Position numbers and translations under genes: made by a program. Positions 1 to 13,085 of a stretch of 64,000 nucleotides of DNA are shown here, piece after piece. The notes beneath the pieces were generated by a model that saw only the letters and a list, made by a program, of their open reading frames with translations, was not told the origin of the DNA and made no database searches. The stretch comes from Tetrahymena thermophila SB210 (taxonomy: Eukaryota; Ciliophora; Oligohymenophorea; Hymenostomatida; Tetrahymenidae), in the NCBI RefSeq assembly GCF_000189635.1, contig NW_002476463.1:1612001-1676000 (forward strand). The letters run 5' to 3'. Numbering within the stretch: the first letter of the stretch is position 1; each line of letters starts with the position of its first letter.

Positions 1-1569
1 TAATCATAAAGCGCTTTAAACTATGATAGAGCAGCCTTGATGAGATAGTTGTATTTCTTATTACCTGATTTAAAGAAATTTGTTACAGAGGAAATAGAAA
101 AAGATGATGAACTAAAGACTAGCGTCTTTTCGTTTTACATGATGTAAGACATAAATGAATTCTCATTTCACTTTAGCTAGTATTTAGATCATTTAGCTGA
201 GTAGCGCTAACTTACTTAAAAGACTTTTCCAAATAAATTTCCAAAAAAAATATTATCAAAAATAACTAGTTTTATGCTGAATTATTTATCTCAGCAACCA
301 GAAAATAGCGAATAACTTAAATGTTTATTAAACGAATAAATAAGTAAATCTCTTCACATTGTGATGCCTTCAACTTTATTAGAAGCGCTAGGTGGATATA
401 GCAAAGTTAGAGTCCTAAGCTAAGAAATCTTCAAGATGTTGCAAACTAGCGCTCTTTCCAGCCATATTTTAATCCACCCTGAAGAAGAAGGAGCAAATAA
501 AATTGAAGAATTTTTACTTGCAGCATTGTAATCAGATTAGTCTAAAACTTAAAAAATGATTGACGAATTTAAAAAATACACAGGAACAAGCTTTAGTGGG
601 GCTGAGTTTTATGTTATGAAGCAAATTTTATACAACTATTTTAATTCTCATACATATTATTCTGATGAAGTTAAAAATGCTTTCTTTGAGCTTTTAGAAG
701 GTGTGCGCTACTAAGTTACAGAAGAAGAAGGTTTTAACTAATTATTATTAGAATAAAAATAAGCTGATTTAATAAAAGAAATGCATTTCATTTGGAAATA
801 AGATCCTATTTTAAGTAAGCTAAAAGAATCATTCAAAAATTCTTCATTATCTTTTATCTAAACTGTCTTTGATTACACTTTTTCTAGTAATAACTGCTAT
901 CAAATTAGTAGTGCTTACTATGATAGCTTCTCCACCTAATTAGATATATTAGTAGTAAAATCTCTTCATTAAATGGTCAAGGTTGCTACAAGGAGATAAG
1001 GAATAACTTAAAATTTAGTTTAAATGAACATCAATTTCTTATTTAAGAAATTCTAATGGTTTATATAAAAAACTAATAGCAACTATGTCAGTGTAGTAGG
1101 AAATTGTAAAGAAATTTCTGATCAAATGCTTTTTATAATCTTGAATTAAAAAGTAAATAATGACTCTCCAACAGTACCTTCACCCACAAAACCTAGCAAT
1201 AGCATCACTGATCTTGACAGTAAACAAATTGCTAAAACTAAAAATAATAAATTTAGGTTACTCTATTAACTTTAATAATCCAATTAATAACAAAATTAAC
1301 AAAAATAAAATCTTTCTACATATTAACCTCTAACTGATATTTCAAACTTTTCCCAATTCTTGAGTCTTTTCTTTAATTTCTACTCCACATTTCATTATTC
1401 TGATTTAGTTAACTTCTTTAAGTCAGAAAAATGTACAATAGAAATATTTTAATTTTGGACTTAGATATTCTCAGAGGCCCTTGTAGACGTTAGAGGAATA
1501 TCAACTAAATTAGCAGGTGAAATTAGCAAATTTATTTATGATCTCTTTGAATTTTTAAAAAATAAATGA
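1..1569 (+). CDS. C-terminal part of an unrecognised protein, 5' end outside window
   Basis: The frame beginning at base 1 is open for 522 codons and stops at the TGA at 1567-1569, so the gene starts upstream of the window. Glutamine is written as TAA/TAG throughout. The visible part is mostly helical and soluble, with acidic EEE patches, a proline-serine linker (TVPSPTKPSN, about residues 390-400), a short glutamine-rich run (about 425-440) and a helical C-terminus. I see no membrane segment, zinc ligand cluster or catalytic motif, and I do not recognise the family. No intron is needed. The stop is followed by AT-rich spacer; the next gene is convergent on the minus strand. That it is a real gene is well supported by length and codon composition; function is unknown. 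Confidence 0.75.
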
Positions 1570-2223
1570 TTTTATAAATAAAAAACCTAATAATAAACTC
1601 TTCAATAAAAACATTACCAAATCAATTTATAAACTAAAACTTTAATAAGCAAAAAGTCATCTTCAAACAATAAATTCTGTATGTTACCAAAAATTAAAAA
1701 TATTAAACCAAATATATAATCTATTAAAATAATTTACACATAAACATATTATAAAATCAATTTTGTAAATATTTTTCCATCCATCCATCTATATCTATCT
1801 ATCTATCATTATATTTATATATTAAATATTAAACTAGACTATTAAAACAATTTCTATGCAATTCTTGTATAAATAATTTGATTTTTTAATAATACATTAT
1901 TAAGAAATACTTTAGATTCTTTAAACTATTAATATTATTAATTATTTTTATAAGAGCTTCTTGATTTACTTTATTTCAATAATTAATTTCATTTATTAAA
2001 TTGATAAAATAATAAAATTTAAGAGATAAAAAGTTCTATTTAGAATTTTATAATAATAAAAATATAAAAAATTCATATTTGATATTAATTATAATGCTAA
2101 TGATTATTTTGATACTATAATTATTATTTTATAATGAGTACAATAAATACATTTTTTAAATTAAATTTTTAGCTTAAATATTTAACTGAAATATATTTTA
2201 AAGTTTTTCAATTGTTAAAAGAA
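1570..2223. other. AT-rich spacer between convergent genes
   Basis: Very AT-rich 3'-to-3' spacer. Apart from the CCAT/CTAT microsatellite at 1777-1807 I see no coding frame, hairpin or RNA gene. Confidence 0.6.
1777..1807. repeat. CCAT/CTAT tetranucleotide microsatellite
   Basis: Three CCAT units run into about five CTAT units with one interruption. It is a simple sequence repeat inside the spacer. Confidence 0.8.
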
Positions 2224-5200
2224 TCAACATAAAATTAATTATGTGTAATTTAATCAAAAGAAATATGTGTTACCATTCTTAAAATTTTAATTTAAAGTTG
2301 TAATAAAATGTATAATTAAACTTCAAATATCTTGCATTTTTTTAATTGGAGGATTTAACTTGTAATTATAAGAGGATTGAGGCAACTGTTTTGATTCTAA
2401 ATAAAAATTAGAAGTTTAGTTATCTAATTAGTATTCTATTATATACCCCAATACATTCTACATTCCTCTTCTACTCTTTTTTATCATTCTCTTAGTATTT
2501 TTTACTGCACATGACGGAGAAACAATAAAAGGTTTTACTGGGACTTTGCTATAATTTTAGTTAATTTCATCCAGCAGTTATTCTATAGATGCAGATTCTC
2601 CTTGCTATTTTACTTTTTGTTTATTGTCTCTAAAAATTGAAGTATTAATTTTATCAAAAGTATTGTTTTATAAAATCACTTTTTTTTCTTATTAAGTTTG
2701 ATATTTTTCTTCTAAATCTCTAAATGTTAAATGCTAATTTATACTTCCATCTGATTTATTTAACAATCTATAATTATTTTAAAAGCCTTCCTTCACTTAT
2801 TTTTGTTCTTATTGTTACTATAAATTTATAGAGCTTAATCTTAAATTATAATTTTTACTGTATTATTAATTTAAGTTATTATTTGTTTAGTGAAGAATCT
2901 AAATTGTTTTATCTTTTTTATTTAAACCATACTCTATTTCATCTAAGTCTTCAATAAATTGATTGTTTTCTTCACTATTAAGCTTTTGGTATGAGCTAAT
3001 TGCTTGTAATTATTTACTTTTATTATTTAACTTTTTTTATTGTTAATTGTATTTTCCTATTTATTGATTATCAATATTTTGCATTTGTTTTTCCTTAGTT
3101 TCACAGATAATCTAAGAATTAGTTTATTGCCTTTGGTTTTATTTACACTCTATTTCGCTTAAGTAATTAAATAATCTGTTTACTTTTTTGACCCCATTTA
3201 GGCTATTACTTTTTGCATCGTTTATTGATTCTACTTATTGAAGTTTTATTATTTAATTTTTTGGAGATATTTATTGGATAGAGTTTACATCATGAACATT
3301 TGCTGAAATATGTTCAGGTGTTTGATCTCTATCTTTATGATTAGAATTCGAAGTATAGCTTCTTTTATAACGAGACTGTTAAGGATTAGTCAACTAATAG
3401 TTTAATTAATGGATTAATAATTTGGATTATCCTCTTTTTGGTGTTAAGGAATTTGAATGCTGCACATTTGCATTTTAATTTTTAATAATTAAATGATTTT
3501 TCTTCTCAGATTATTCAATGGTTACTCTGTCACTGAAGTCTGTAACAGCTTTGATATATTTTTGCATATTATCATTATAAATAGAAATATTTTTATTAAA
3601 TTGCTCAAAATTATTTTTTATTTAATCTACTTATCCTAATTAAATAGCTTTATTATTTAAATTTTATTATTTGTCTAAAATATATTGAGAGTGCTTTTAA
3701 TTTTATCCATCGCTGGTAATAAATAGTTAATTTGGATGATTGCTGTTTTCATCTTTTTAATGAATGCAAAAACTTGTCTATTTTTTCATTAAAGCAGTCT
3801 ATAAAGAAATGGATTAATTATTGAGAAAAGGTATTGACATTTCGGATGAACTATCATGTAATAATTTCTTATAGTATGTTTAATTCTTTTCTTTCTATTA
3901 AATATTAATTTCGTCGTTTTATATTTGATGATATTTTTGCTATTCTTTCTTGATATTTTTCTTTATTGCCAAAACTCTCATTTCTTGCTTTTCTTATTCT
4001 AATTTTTTCTTTGCAAGAATTTCGTTTCTAATATTTGCTTAGTTTTATAAGCTATCGTTATCAATAACCACAGTCTCAGAGTTTATATACTTTTTAAATT
4101 AATCATAAGGTATAATGAATAGTTCGCTTTCTGCTTAAAGGCATTTCACAGAATTAACTCTTTTTATGATATTTGAATTCGGATTACTTGAAATTTGATT
4201 GTTGGCCAAGTGATTTTCTAGAAGCTCATCTAATCCGAAATATTGACCCTCAGTAAGAGAACAAATTTCTATATGTTTAATAATCTTTTTATTGTATAAA
4301 TCAGGCATTTAGTGGCTTTTTATTTATATTTCCTTTTAAACAGCAAACTCTCCTTTCTTTACAATATAAAGATTCTCAGCTATATCGTTCTCGTTAAATA
4401 CTATCTAAGATTTCTTATAAACCTGAATTTTTGTTTTTTAAAGTATTTAATTGATTTCCCTCATTCTGAAATTGCTGAAAAGTGGAATAGATAGAAAAAA
4501 AGATATGCTATTTATTTTTTCTTCACTCTCTATCATATCACTAAAAAGCTATTTAAAAGTTTCTCCTTTTAACATCAAAACAATTGCTTAAGCACTCTTT
4601 ACAACTATTTTCTAAATATCTTAATTTCCATCTCCCTAAACTGTTTTTTTTTCTCCAACTGTAGCCAAACCCGAAATCATTTTGAGTTCTTTAAATTCTC
4701 TTGCTTACTTTTTAGCTTATTTCTATTAAATAATACTCAATTCTTTTAATTTTTCTTTATGCATTAAATCCTTCTAATTAGTTTTATAGTCATCAGCTTT
4801 ACTTTTATCATTATTATTAACTCCAGACCCACTTTTAAAATTTAGATCATTTGATTATTATTTTTATTATATTTATGTGTTCTCTTTCTCCCTTTGTTTA
4901 TCTACATAACCATCAGCTTTCCTTTTTAGCATAGCTTATCCTACTTGTTTAACTTCTACATTAAAAAGTTTGTTGCTGTTTATAGCAGCAGATTATTAAT
5001 TAATCTATTCTAAATTCTCTTTTAGAGCCTAAGCCCGTTTTTACTCCTCTTGCATCTCTTCCAAGAAAAATTATTCATTTTAAACATATAACGATATAGA
5101 TCCATTCAACAAAATGTAAAAATTTTATTTGTTCCCCTAATTTATATTATAAAGCTCCTAATTACAATTAAAATACTCTAATTACATCTGATTTAAAGCT

Positions 5201-5487
5201 TAAATCATAAAAGCTTCTCCTTTTTTCCTTAAAGTCTTTTTTAAGAAGGGCAGTTTTTAAATTTTTTGTAATAAAAACGACATTTCATCTTTATTTCTCT
5301 CAAATGATTATTTTTTATATGTTTCAATTACTTATTATAAATCATTTTTGCTAAAATTAATTGCATTTATTTAGTTATTTACTTAACCTAAGTTTAAAAT
5401 TTTCTGATTTATTTTAGGTAAAGATGATTCCTGAATATTAAGTTTTTTACGCCCTTATTCTATTAAAAATTTTGTGTTAAAACTCAT
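2224..5487 (-). CDS. Protein with two cyclic-nucleotide-binding-like folds
   Basis: Read on the minus strand from ATG at 5487 to TGA at 2224-2226, one open frame of 1,087 residues without an intron. The first beta-roll appears near residues 75-130 (LPFLKKTLRK, then ILLNGSISLYV). It is interrupted by about 130 residues of charged coiled-coil and low-complexity sequence and seems to resume around 285. A second, continuous cyclic-nucleotide-binding domain covers about 320-450, with ENLYIVKKGEFAV near 370-382 and GQYFGLDEL near 415-423. In this family the phosphate-binding cassette normally reads F-G-E-L/I-A-L plus a later arginine. Here FGLDELLENHL lacks that pattern, so nucleotide binding is doubtful. 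The C-terminal half (about 500-1,087) is a Q/N/S-rich disordered tail. The stop lies in very AT-rich sequence, so the last 40 residues could be wrong if there is a terminal intron. Role unknown; a regulatory or scaffold protein is inferred. Confidence 0.8.
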
Positions 5488-6564
5488 ATTTACTATTATC
5501 TATTTATTATTCTTATCTATTAAAAATTAAGAATTTAATAATATAAATTAATATTAATTTAATTGGTTTTTATGAATCTCAGAAGTGTAATTAATAATTT
5601 TTACAAATAATTTATTAATAATAAAAATAACTTAGCTATATATCTCACAAAATATTTATAAAACTAGAAATTTGTAATTATCATTTAAGCTTACATTATT
5701 TTAATACATCTTCATAAATTATTTTTTTTGTTCATATCTCAATTATTTTGTTTTAACTTAAATTAAATTAAATAAAGAATATTCATAAACACTAATAAAA
5801 TTAAAATTTATAAAATAGAATTTTTTTTTTCAAAAATGTTTGCAAACAAAATAAATGAATTAATTAATTTAAACTTTGATTGATTAAGATTTAATTTAAT
5901 AAAAAAAATTAATCGTAAATTATTTAAAATTTTTTGATAAGTGGCTTACATATTATGCTTTTCTATTTCGAAAATAATAGAAATATTTAAAAAGAAAAAC
6001 CTTTATTTGCTTTTTATATTTTTAAATCGAAAATATTTGAACGATATTTATTTAATTTCTTTTACAGTAGTGGCCTATTTTTTAATTTCAGTTAATTACT
6101 ACATTCTAATTGAATTAATTTTTATTTGTAATATTCCATTTTAATAAAATATATTTTGAATTTAATGTTGAAATAAAAATACTAAATGAGTTTTCTTATT
6201 CATTTCAAAAATAAATAAAAAAAAACTGAATTTTTTTAATGTTTTAAAATTTTAAACAATAAATAAAACATAAATTTGTCTTTTTATTTTTGAAAAAGTA
6301 AATAAAATGAGTACATTTAAATTTCAACCTATTATTGACATGTAATAATAAGAATAGTCATTAAAATGAATTATTAATTGCTTATTCATTAATTAAATTA
6401 ATATGTTCATATAAAATTGTATTTATTAAAAAACTAATTTCTTATTAAAAACTTCTACTTAAACTTAATAAATAATTTTTAAAGATTGTTGAAAAATTAA
6501 TAATAATTACTTCTTCTAAAATTACAATCTAAAAGTTAATAAAAAAACCAAAAAAACTAATTAA
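5488..6564. other. Divergent intergenic region
   Basis: AT-rich region between two divergent starts, so it should hold both promoters. It has poly-A/T tracts, but no motif I can name and no convincing gene. Confidence 0.55.
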
Positions 6565-9116
6565 ATGTGCTTTAAATATTTAAGTAAAATTGATATATTT
6601 GGTAGTAGAATAACTCTTAGATTTAAAGGAGAATCAACATACAAATCAAAATTAGGATCAACAGTCACTCTTTGCATTTTTGGAATTATTGCTTTTCGTT
6701 TAATTTCAATAATAATATCTATCTACTAAAGAAAAAACCCTATTCTAACTTATCAAGAAAGACAAGTTGACAACCCTGCTTAGTTTATTGCTAATAGTAT
6801 GACATTCCCATTTGCTTTTGCTATGCAAGATCCTGTAACTAAAAATTATTATGTTGATGAAAGCATATACACTGCTACAGCAACACTTATGTAAAAGTAT
6901 TTAGTTTTTAATTAGAATACTTAGTAATATGTTACTGTTTGGAATAATACTGAAATTCCTGTTCAACGCTGCACCAAGGAAAATTTCTAAAATTAAGAAA
7001 ATGCTAATTATTTCTTGAAGTTAAATTACACTAATATGTATTGCTTTCCTCCTGATGCACAGATATCAATTTAAGGAGATTTTCCCTCTCCGATTTTGTA
7101 GTAAATTAAGTTTACTTTGTAGTAATGTTTAACAAATTGCAAGTCTCCAAATGAGCTTAATTATTATCTTATGAAAAGTGGGATAGGTTTACAACTTTCA
7201 GATGCTTATGTTGACCCTAATATCAAAGATAACCCTTTTAAAATGTATTCTAGAGATATGTATTTTCCGATTAGTAAGCTAATGCCAAAAGACGTTTTCA
7301 TAAATATTAGAAACAATTATGTATATAGTGATTTTGGCTGGTTTACTTCTGATATAATAAATTAAGTCTTCCCTTCATATAGCTTCTATGAAGACTTTGT
7401 AAATTAATTGATAATTTTTGAAAAAGTGTGTGTTACTTCTAAATAAATTGAAGTGATTTTTTTATTTTATTTCTAAAACAATATATTTCAGTAAATTAGA
7501 AAATATTTTATTGATATTTCAAAAAACAGGTCTATCCAGCAGATTTTCAAAATTATTACTTGAGTGTCACAATCAGACTTGAAAAGTAAAAAGAAAATGT
7601 TTTTTAAAGATCCTATCCAAAGTTTACGGATGTAATATCTTAAATAGGAGGTTTTTCTTAAACTCTTTTAGCAATTGGGTTCATCATTTGCAATAATTTT
7701 TCTTAGCTTTAATTAAATCAATAAATTATAAACTCAGTATTCAACTACGATGAAACAAGAACAACAGATTAATAAAAATAAAGGAATATATAATAAAAAC
7801 AGGTAATATTGAAGCAACAAAACATTGGATAAAGCATGAATTTATAAGATAGAAAAAATGAATAAAATTTATCTTCTTCAAAGTAGAAATCTAAGTAAGA
7901 AAATAAAAATAGTTTGTAAGAATAAAATAATTAGTAAGTATAAATTCCATAAAGTTTTTTATAAAAAATTGACTAAGAACAAACTAAATTACAAAATGTG
8001 ATACCAGAATAAAGCACTCCATTAAATACAAGCAAAAACATGAGTTATTAATAATAAAAATTTAGCTAATTTTTATAAGAGCAAATGGAAGGTGATAAAA
8101 GTACTAACATTAATGATAGATCTAAGAAACATAACAGATAATCAAAATTTCAAGAAAAATAAAAAAAATATTAGAAAGAGTAAATATTCAAAGAAAATCA
8201 ATTTGACGAGCTCATATAAAAGGAAACAAAAAGTATGAAAATGAATTTGTGGGAATATTTTAAATCATTAATTTACCCATGTGGTTATTTGAAAGATAAA
8301 AAGTAAATAATTAACTACAGCATAGAAAAACTTTACTATAATCTTGATATTATGTAAATACTTAAAAGGCTGATTGAAGTTGAAAAATTAAAAAGACTAT
8401 TGCTTGATTAAGATTAAATTCGATTGTTTGACTATTTACCAAAACCAACTATTAATCCAGATTTAGTTTTCAAAAGTTAAAATAATCAGAATTCACTCAA
8501 AAGTTAAGAAATAGATTTACTTTATTCAGATAATAGATCAGAACTTTAAAAGACTAGAGAAGCTTTTAAAGCTTACTAGTAAATACTATCTAAATAAAAT
8601 AATACTTATCTTGATCAAAAGATTTTAGAAACGTTAGATCCAAATTTAGTAGCAATTTTTAATGCACAATTTAATAATTACTAAGATGCACAATAAGAAA
8701 AAATTTCAAGCAAACATAATTAAGAACTGTTTTCTGACTATTGTCTTTTATAAAATTAAAATACTGTAAAGACAAACTCACCAAACAACTCTTTTGCATA
8801 ATAAAAGATAATATTTTAAAATTATTAAAAAACTAAAAAGTCAACTTTAATTAGTTCTTATCAGTCATCAGAGTAATCCCCAATATAACAATAAACTGTT
8901 TAATAGTTAATTCTTTCTAGATATTAAATTTCAGATGAAGTAAATGAATTAAATGATATATAGAATTTGTCTAACTAATTAACAAAAAGCCAACAAAATT
9001 AGATATAAACAAAAGATTTATTAAATTAAGTTGCTTAAGAAGGAAAATATGATTTTTAATTATAAAAGCTATTGCCTTTTGAAAATTAAAAATTAAGTAA
9101 TCTATAAAAAGTATGA
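6565..9116 (+). CDS. Ciliate two-span membrane protein with long disordered cytoplasmic tail
   Basis: Exon 1 (6565-7398) and exon 2 (7530-9116) are joined by an intron of 131 nt with a GTAAAT donor and CAG acceptor. The unspliced frame stops at a TGA soon after the donor, whereas the spliced frame gives 806 residues. Residues 1-30 resemble the start of a large ciliate membrane-protein family (KIDIFG...RFKGE). A membrane span covers about 33-53 (TVTLCIFGIIAFRLISIIIS). A Cys-containing extracytoplasmic domain of about 260 residues follows. The conserved end of that domain is RSYPKFTDVISQIGGF, leading into a second span (about 325-350). The rest (about 355-806) is Q/N/K-rich and low in complexity, with some coiled coil. 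The family is known to me only as expanded putative membrane proteins of ciliates; its function is not established. The intron is supported by restoration of the conserved SQIGG segment. Confidence 0.75.
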
Positions 9117-9553
9117 TAGTTTTATTTTACTTAAAGTAGTTAAGATATGTTTCTGCTTCTTTTAATTGATTAATAGGATCATAATTTATAAAACATTTTA
9201 TCATAAATCTACAATGAGTAAATAAATGCAAAAACCTTATTAAAATTAGTATGCCAAAAACAGCTGTAGCACATCAATTTTTTATTAAATATTTGGAAAC
9301 AGTTTTTTGATTATGAAAATTTATTAATCCTGCTTTAAATTTTAAATAATATAAATCTTCATTAATTATTATTCTATTTATTTATTTAATTAAAACCTTA
9401 TTTATTATAAAATTTATTTTATATTTCATAAATAAAAAACTAAATTATTTTTATGTATTATCAATAAATGAACATTTAACAGTATAAATAATTAATTGAT
9501 ATTTACTTTTGATAGTTAATAAAATGCTAAATTAAATATACTAAATACTATAA
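9117..9553. other. Short convergent spacer
   Basis: AT-rich DNA between two 3' ends. Nothing recognisable. Confidence 0.6.
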
Positions 9554-10468
9554 TCATAGCTAAATTTCATATTTTTTGTTAACTTTTTATATACTAGTAT
9601 CTTAAGAATAAGTATTTTCAGAAATACTTAATTTGTTTTTATCATTTAAAATTAATACTGTTGAAGTTCTTGTTCCTCTATAATGCCTACTAAAATATGA
9701 GTAATAAGGTTTTATGAATATTTTTGATTCATTCCACATAGGCAGCAAGCTAAAAGTAAATTAATACTATTCATTCTCCATTATATCGTGAATATTTTAG
9801 ATTAGTCCATTTTCATTTTCTTTTTATATTTTTTCTGCATTATTATCTTTTAAATTTGAAATAGTTTGCTAAACTAATTCTTTAAAGCGATTTAAGCCTA
9901 CAACTTGCTTTTAAATTGGAGCTTCAAAACTTGAAAAATTACAAAATGTATGATATCCATCTCTCAAGCTAACAGGAGGAAACTTATCATAATTACCCTA
10001 AAATACAAACTCCATATGTTTTAGATTTGCTACTAAAAGATTAAAAGGCATGAACCTATTTTTATTCTAGAAAATGGTCTTGGCATAATTATATGTGCTA
10101 TTTTCATCATCTTATAAGGAATATCTTTCAAAAAAATCTGTAGAAATAAATTCTTAAATTAACTTTCCTCTAGAGATAGTTTTCTATTCACTTGCTTTAC
10201 TAAATACATTTATTTTAGAAATCATTCTATCTTTGAAGATCGACCAAGAGAATCTATTTGTGAGAAATGCTAAATTTTGTGTTTTAGCATTAAATCCTAG
10301 CCAAGTTCCTTTCTCTCTTTCATCTCTACCGCCAAAAATATTGGTGTCTTCTTCAAATTATCCTAGCTATAAAGTGGGTCTTGCAAAATCTTCTTCTCTG
10401 TTATGGACCATAACAAATTTGATCTTAGCATCTGGAGTTCTATCTATAAAAAAAAATGTTATACACAT
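9554..10468 (-). CDS. TANGO2 / NRDE-family protein
   Basis: Minus-strand frame from ATG 10468 to TGA 9554-9556, 304 residues, no intron. It begins MCITFFFIDRTPDAKIKF and reaches VMVHNREEDFARPT. In this family the protein begins with Met-Cys at an Ntn-hydrolase-like N-terminus and carries an N-R-D/E-E signature followed by R-P; here Cys2, N23, R24, E25, E26 and RP are all present. The segments FGGRDEREKGTWLGFN, KTQNLAFLTNR, MPFNLLVANL and the C-terminal SRHYRGTRTSTVLIL also fit. Human TANGO2 is about 276 residues, so this is full length with modest insertions. The family is linked to Golgi/mitochondrial organisation and haem or lipid handling in animals; the reaction is unsettled. The start was chosen because it places Cys at position 2. 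Confidence 0.92.
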
Positions 10469-10881
10469 TTACCTTTATTAATCTAATAAATTTCAAAAAC
10501 TTTTAATTTTAATATTCCTTGTCCAAAAGAAATTTCTGATTTAAATATATATAAATTAACAAAAATAGATAGATAGAAAGATATATCATTTTCTAAAATT
10601 TACTTACATTAAATTAAACGTATTATTTACACAAAACAAAATAATTATTGACAACTTCATTATGCATATGCTTTAATTTTTATTAAATTTTTTATATTTT
10701 TTAGAATAGAAATATATTAGTAAAAAAATTAACTATTTTAAATAGAAAAAAATGTCATATTAAAATGAAAATATATTTTCTACTTTGAGCTAAATACACT
10801 TTAAAAGTAGCTTTAATTTTCCATTTATTTAATTATTGTAATTTCTTATTTTAAAAATTAAAATTTATAATATCATAAAAT

Positions 10882-11013
10882 ATGTCATCTATTGGAGAAT
10901 AGAAAGTATCATACCACTCTTTCTAAAAGTTAAAAATTTTAAATGAAATCTTTGAGCTAATTATAAACAGTATTTTAAAAAAATAGTCAAAGTTTATTGA
11001 TTTCTAATATTGA
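10882..11013 (+). CDS. Weak small ORF, possible first exon or gene relic
   Basis: ATG at 10882 opens 43 codons (MSSIGEQKVSYHSFQKLKI...), ending in TGA at 11011-11013. The composition is more protein-like than the surrounding AT-rich DNA. Sequence just after the stop in the same frame (GTGRNIYKYLKLN) also looks coding, which would suit a missed intron or a decayed gene. No family recognised. Confidence 0.2.
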
Positions 11014-11400
11014 GGAACTGGAAGAAACATTTATAAGTATCTTAAATTAAATTAATAATTTTTTTTTCACATCATGAAATTAAAATATCTCCAACTGTTT
11101 AGGTGAAGATGAAATTTTCATTAAATTTAAATATTTTAAGCTAATTTTGTTCATTCTATATTTTTATTTTTTTATATCTAGTTTTATTAAATTTTAATAA
11201 ATTTTAGATAGCAATTAATGCTTTTTCTTATATTTTGAAAATAAAAAATATTTTTTTTACATTTTTTGAAAATCTTTGATAAATGTTACTTAAATTAGGA
11301 AGGGGCTTAAATAGTGGGGTACCTATAAATTATAGATTCTACAGTAAATAACTTATGAAAGAAAGTATCAAATAATTTACAAAATTATATTCTTATTTAT

Positions 11401-11550
11401 ATGAATAGGGCTTAAGTAGGATTAGAATAAAATAAAATCTATCTATCAATAAAAAAATTGTAATATAGTTTTCAGTATATTTTGATTTTTATGAATAAGA
11501 TTTAAGTAGAATTAGTATAAATTAAATTCTATCTGCTATAAAATTTTAAT
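11401..11550 (+). repeat. Degenerate tandem repeat, two 60-nt units about 90 nt apart
   Basis: The unit at 11401-11460, starting ATGAATAGGGCTTAAGTAGG, is repeated at 11491-11550 as ATGAATAAGATTTAAGTAGA with roughly three quarters of positions shared. A related GGGGCTTAAATAGTGGGG segment lies near 11300. Confidence 0.5.
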
Positions 11551-13085
11551 ATTTAAAGAGTAAAAAAAATAAATATTGGTTAATTCATGTATTTGAATTA
11601 CAAAGATTAAAATTGAAAGTATTTTATTTACATTTTATGTAAGTTTAGAGTATATCTCAGTATTTTTTTGCGAAAATAAAAGGTCATAATTAAATAAACA
11701 TGTATAATAATTATTTATTAAAATTAAATTTTAGTTTAATAAAATATTTTTTTTTTTAAATATATTATAAGTTAAATAGTCTAATAATAGGCTTTTTCAT
11801 ATTAATTTTTATAGATTTTTATCCAATTTAAAGGTTTATTTTCAAAAATGTTGTATTTTAATCTTAGAAAAAGAATTAAATTAAGAAAAGAATACTTAAT
11901 TTACCTCAGAATTTTATTTAATTTATGGAATATATTTATTGTCTGGAACACAATTAATTAAGATTAAGAATGCAATCATTGAGACCACTAAATATTATTA
12001 ATTTTTATTTGAGTAAAATTAAATAAATATTTAGGTTGGCAATTCTTATTAATTTTATGATAATAATTTGGTATAGTTTTCAACCTTTATTTTTTTGACA
12101 ATGTAACATTTATTATTGATTATTAAAAAAATTATTTGTAATCCAAATCTTAAGTTATTATCTCAATAAAAAATAAATACTATAAATACTAACTAAATGC
12201 AAACCTTGTGTTTTAAAAATTAAAGATATAAAATAATTATCAAAGTTTACCTAAAAAATACAATTTTTAGATTATGACTAAATGTATCTAGTTGTTACAA
12301 TCTTTATTTACTTGGTCTGTGATTTGTATATCCTTAAAAAATTTAAATCTAGACATAAAAAAAAATCTAAAAAAAAGAAACACAAAATAAATATTGAATC
12401 AATCTGAAAAAGTTATTTTAGATAGAAAAAGAAATTAATTAATTAATTAAATAAATTTTAGGTAAAATTATTTGTCTATTTTACTAGTAAAATCAACTCC
12501 TTTTTAACAGTGATCTTATACTCTTAATGTAAATAAAAGATCAAAAAAAGAAATTTTTATTATATTTTTGATAGAAATTAATTTAAAAATACTCATAAAT
12601 CAATTGAGATAAGTGGATAATTACTAAAAATATAAACTATAATCTTGATCTGTAACAAGATGAGTTATGAAATATTTAACGCAAAATCATTATAATAGTT
12701 TTAATCTTTCCTCATTTATATATAATTTAACCATGAAAAAATACATATGAGAATAATTTTTAGACAGTAGGTATAAAGAGTATAATTATAAAGTAAACAT
12801 TAACATTTAAACTGATATTTTTGATCAATTCAATAAATTATTCTGCAATATTTTGAAATCCTACTAATTATTATGCATACTATAGAATTTAAGATAATTA
12901 ATAGATAATCGTTGATATATACAAAATAAAATAAATGGATGAGTTAATAGATAGGCTTTTCTAATAATGTATTTTTGAAATCAATATAAGGTGTTTATTG
13001 CTTAATTAAAATTTTCCAAAACAATTCTAATTAAAAAATAGGTAAACAAAAAAAAAGTATTTAATTAGTTAAGAACTAAGGAAAC

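Larger units (their letters stand above)
10469..13085. other. Long divergent intergenic region
   Basis: About 2.6 kb between the TANGO2 start and the TmcB-like start. A short open frame at 10882-11013 and a degenerate direct repeat at 11401-11550 are listed separately. Otherwise it is AT-rich sequence with poly-A/T tracts and no recognisable gene. Confidence 0.5.

Noticed and set aside
5941..6144. Plus-strand 67-codon frame in the spacer
   Set aside because: Starts at GTG, is F/I/Y-rich as expected of translated AT-rich DNA, and has no family resemblance.
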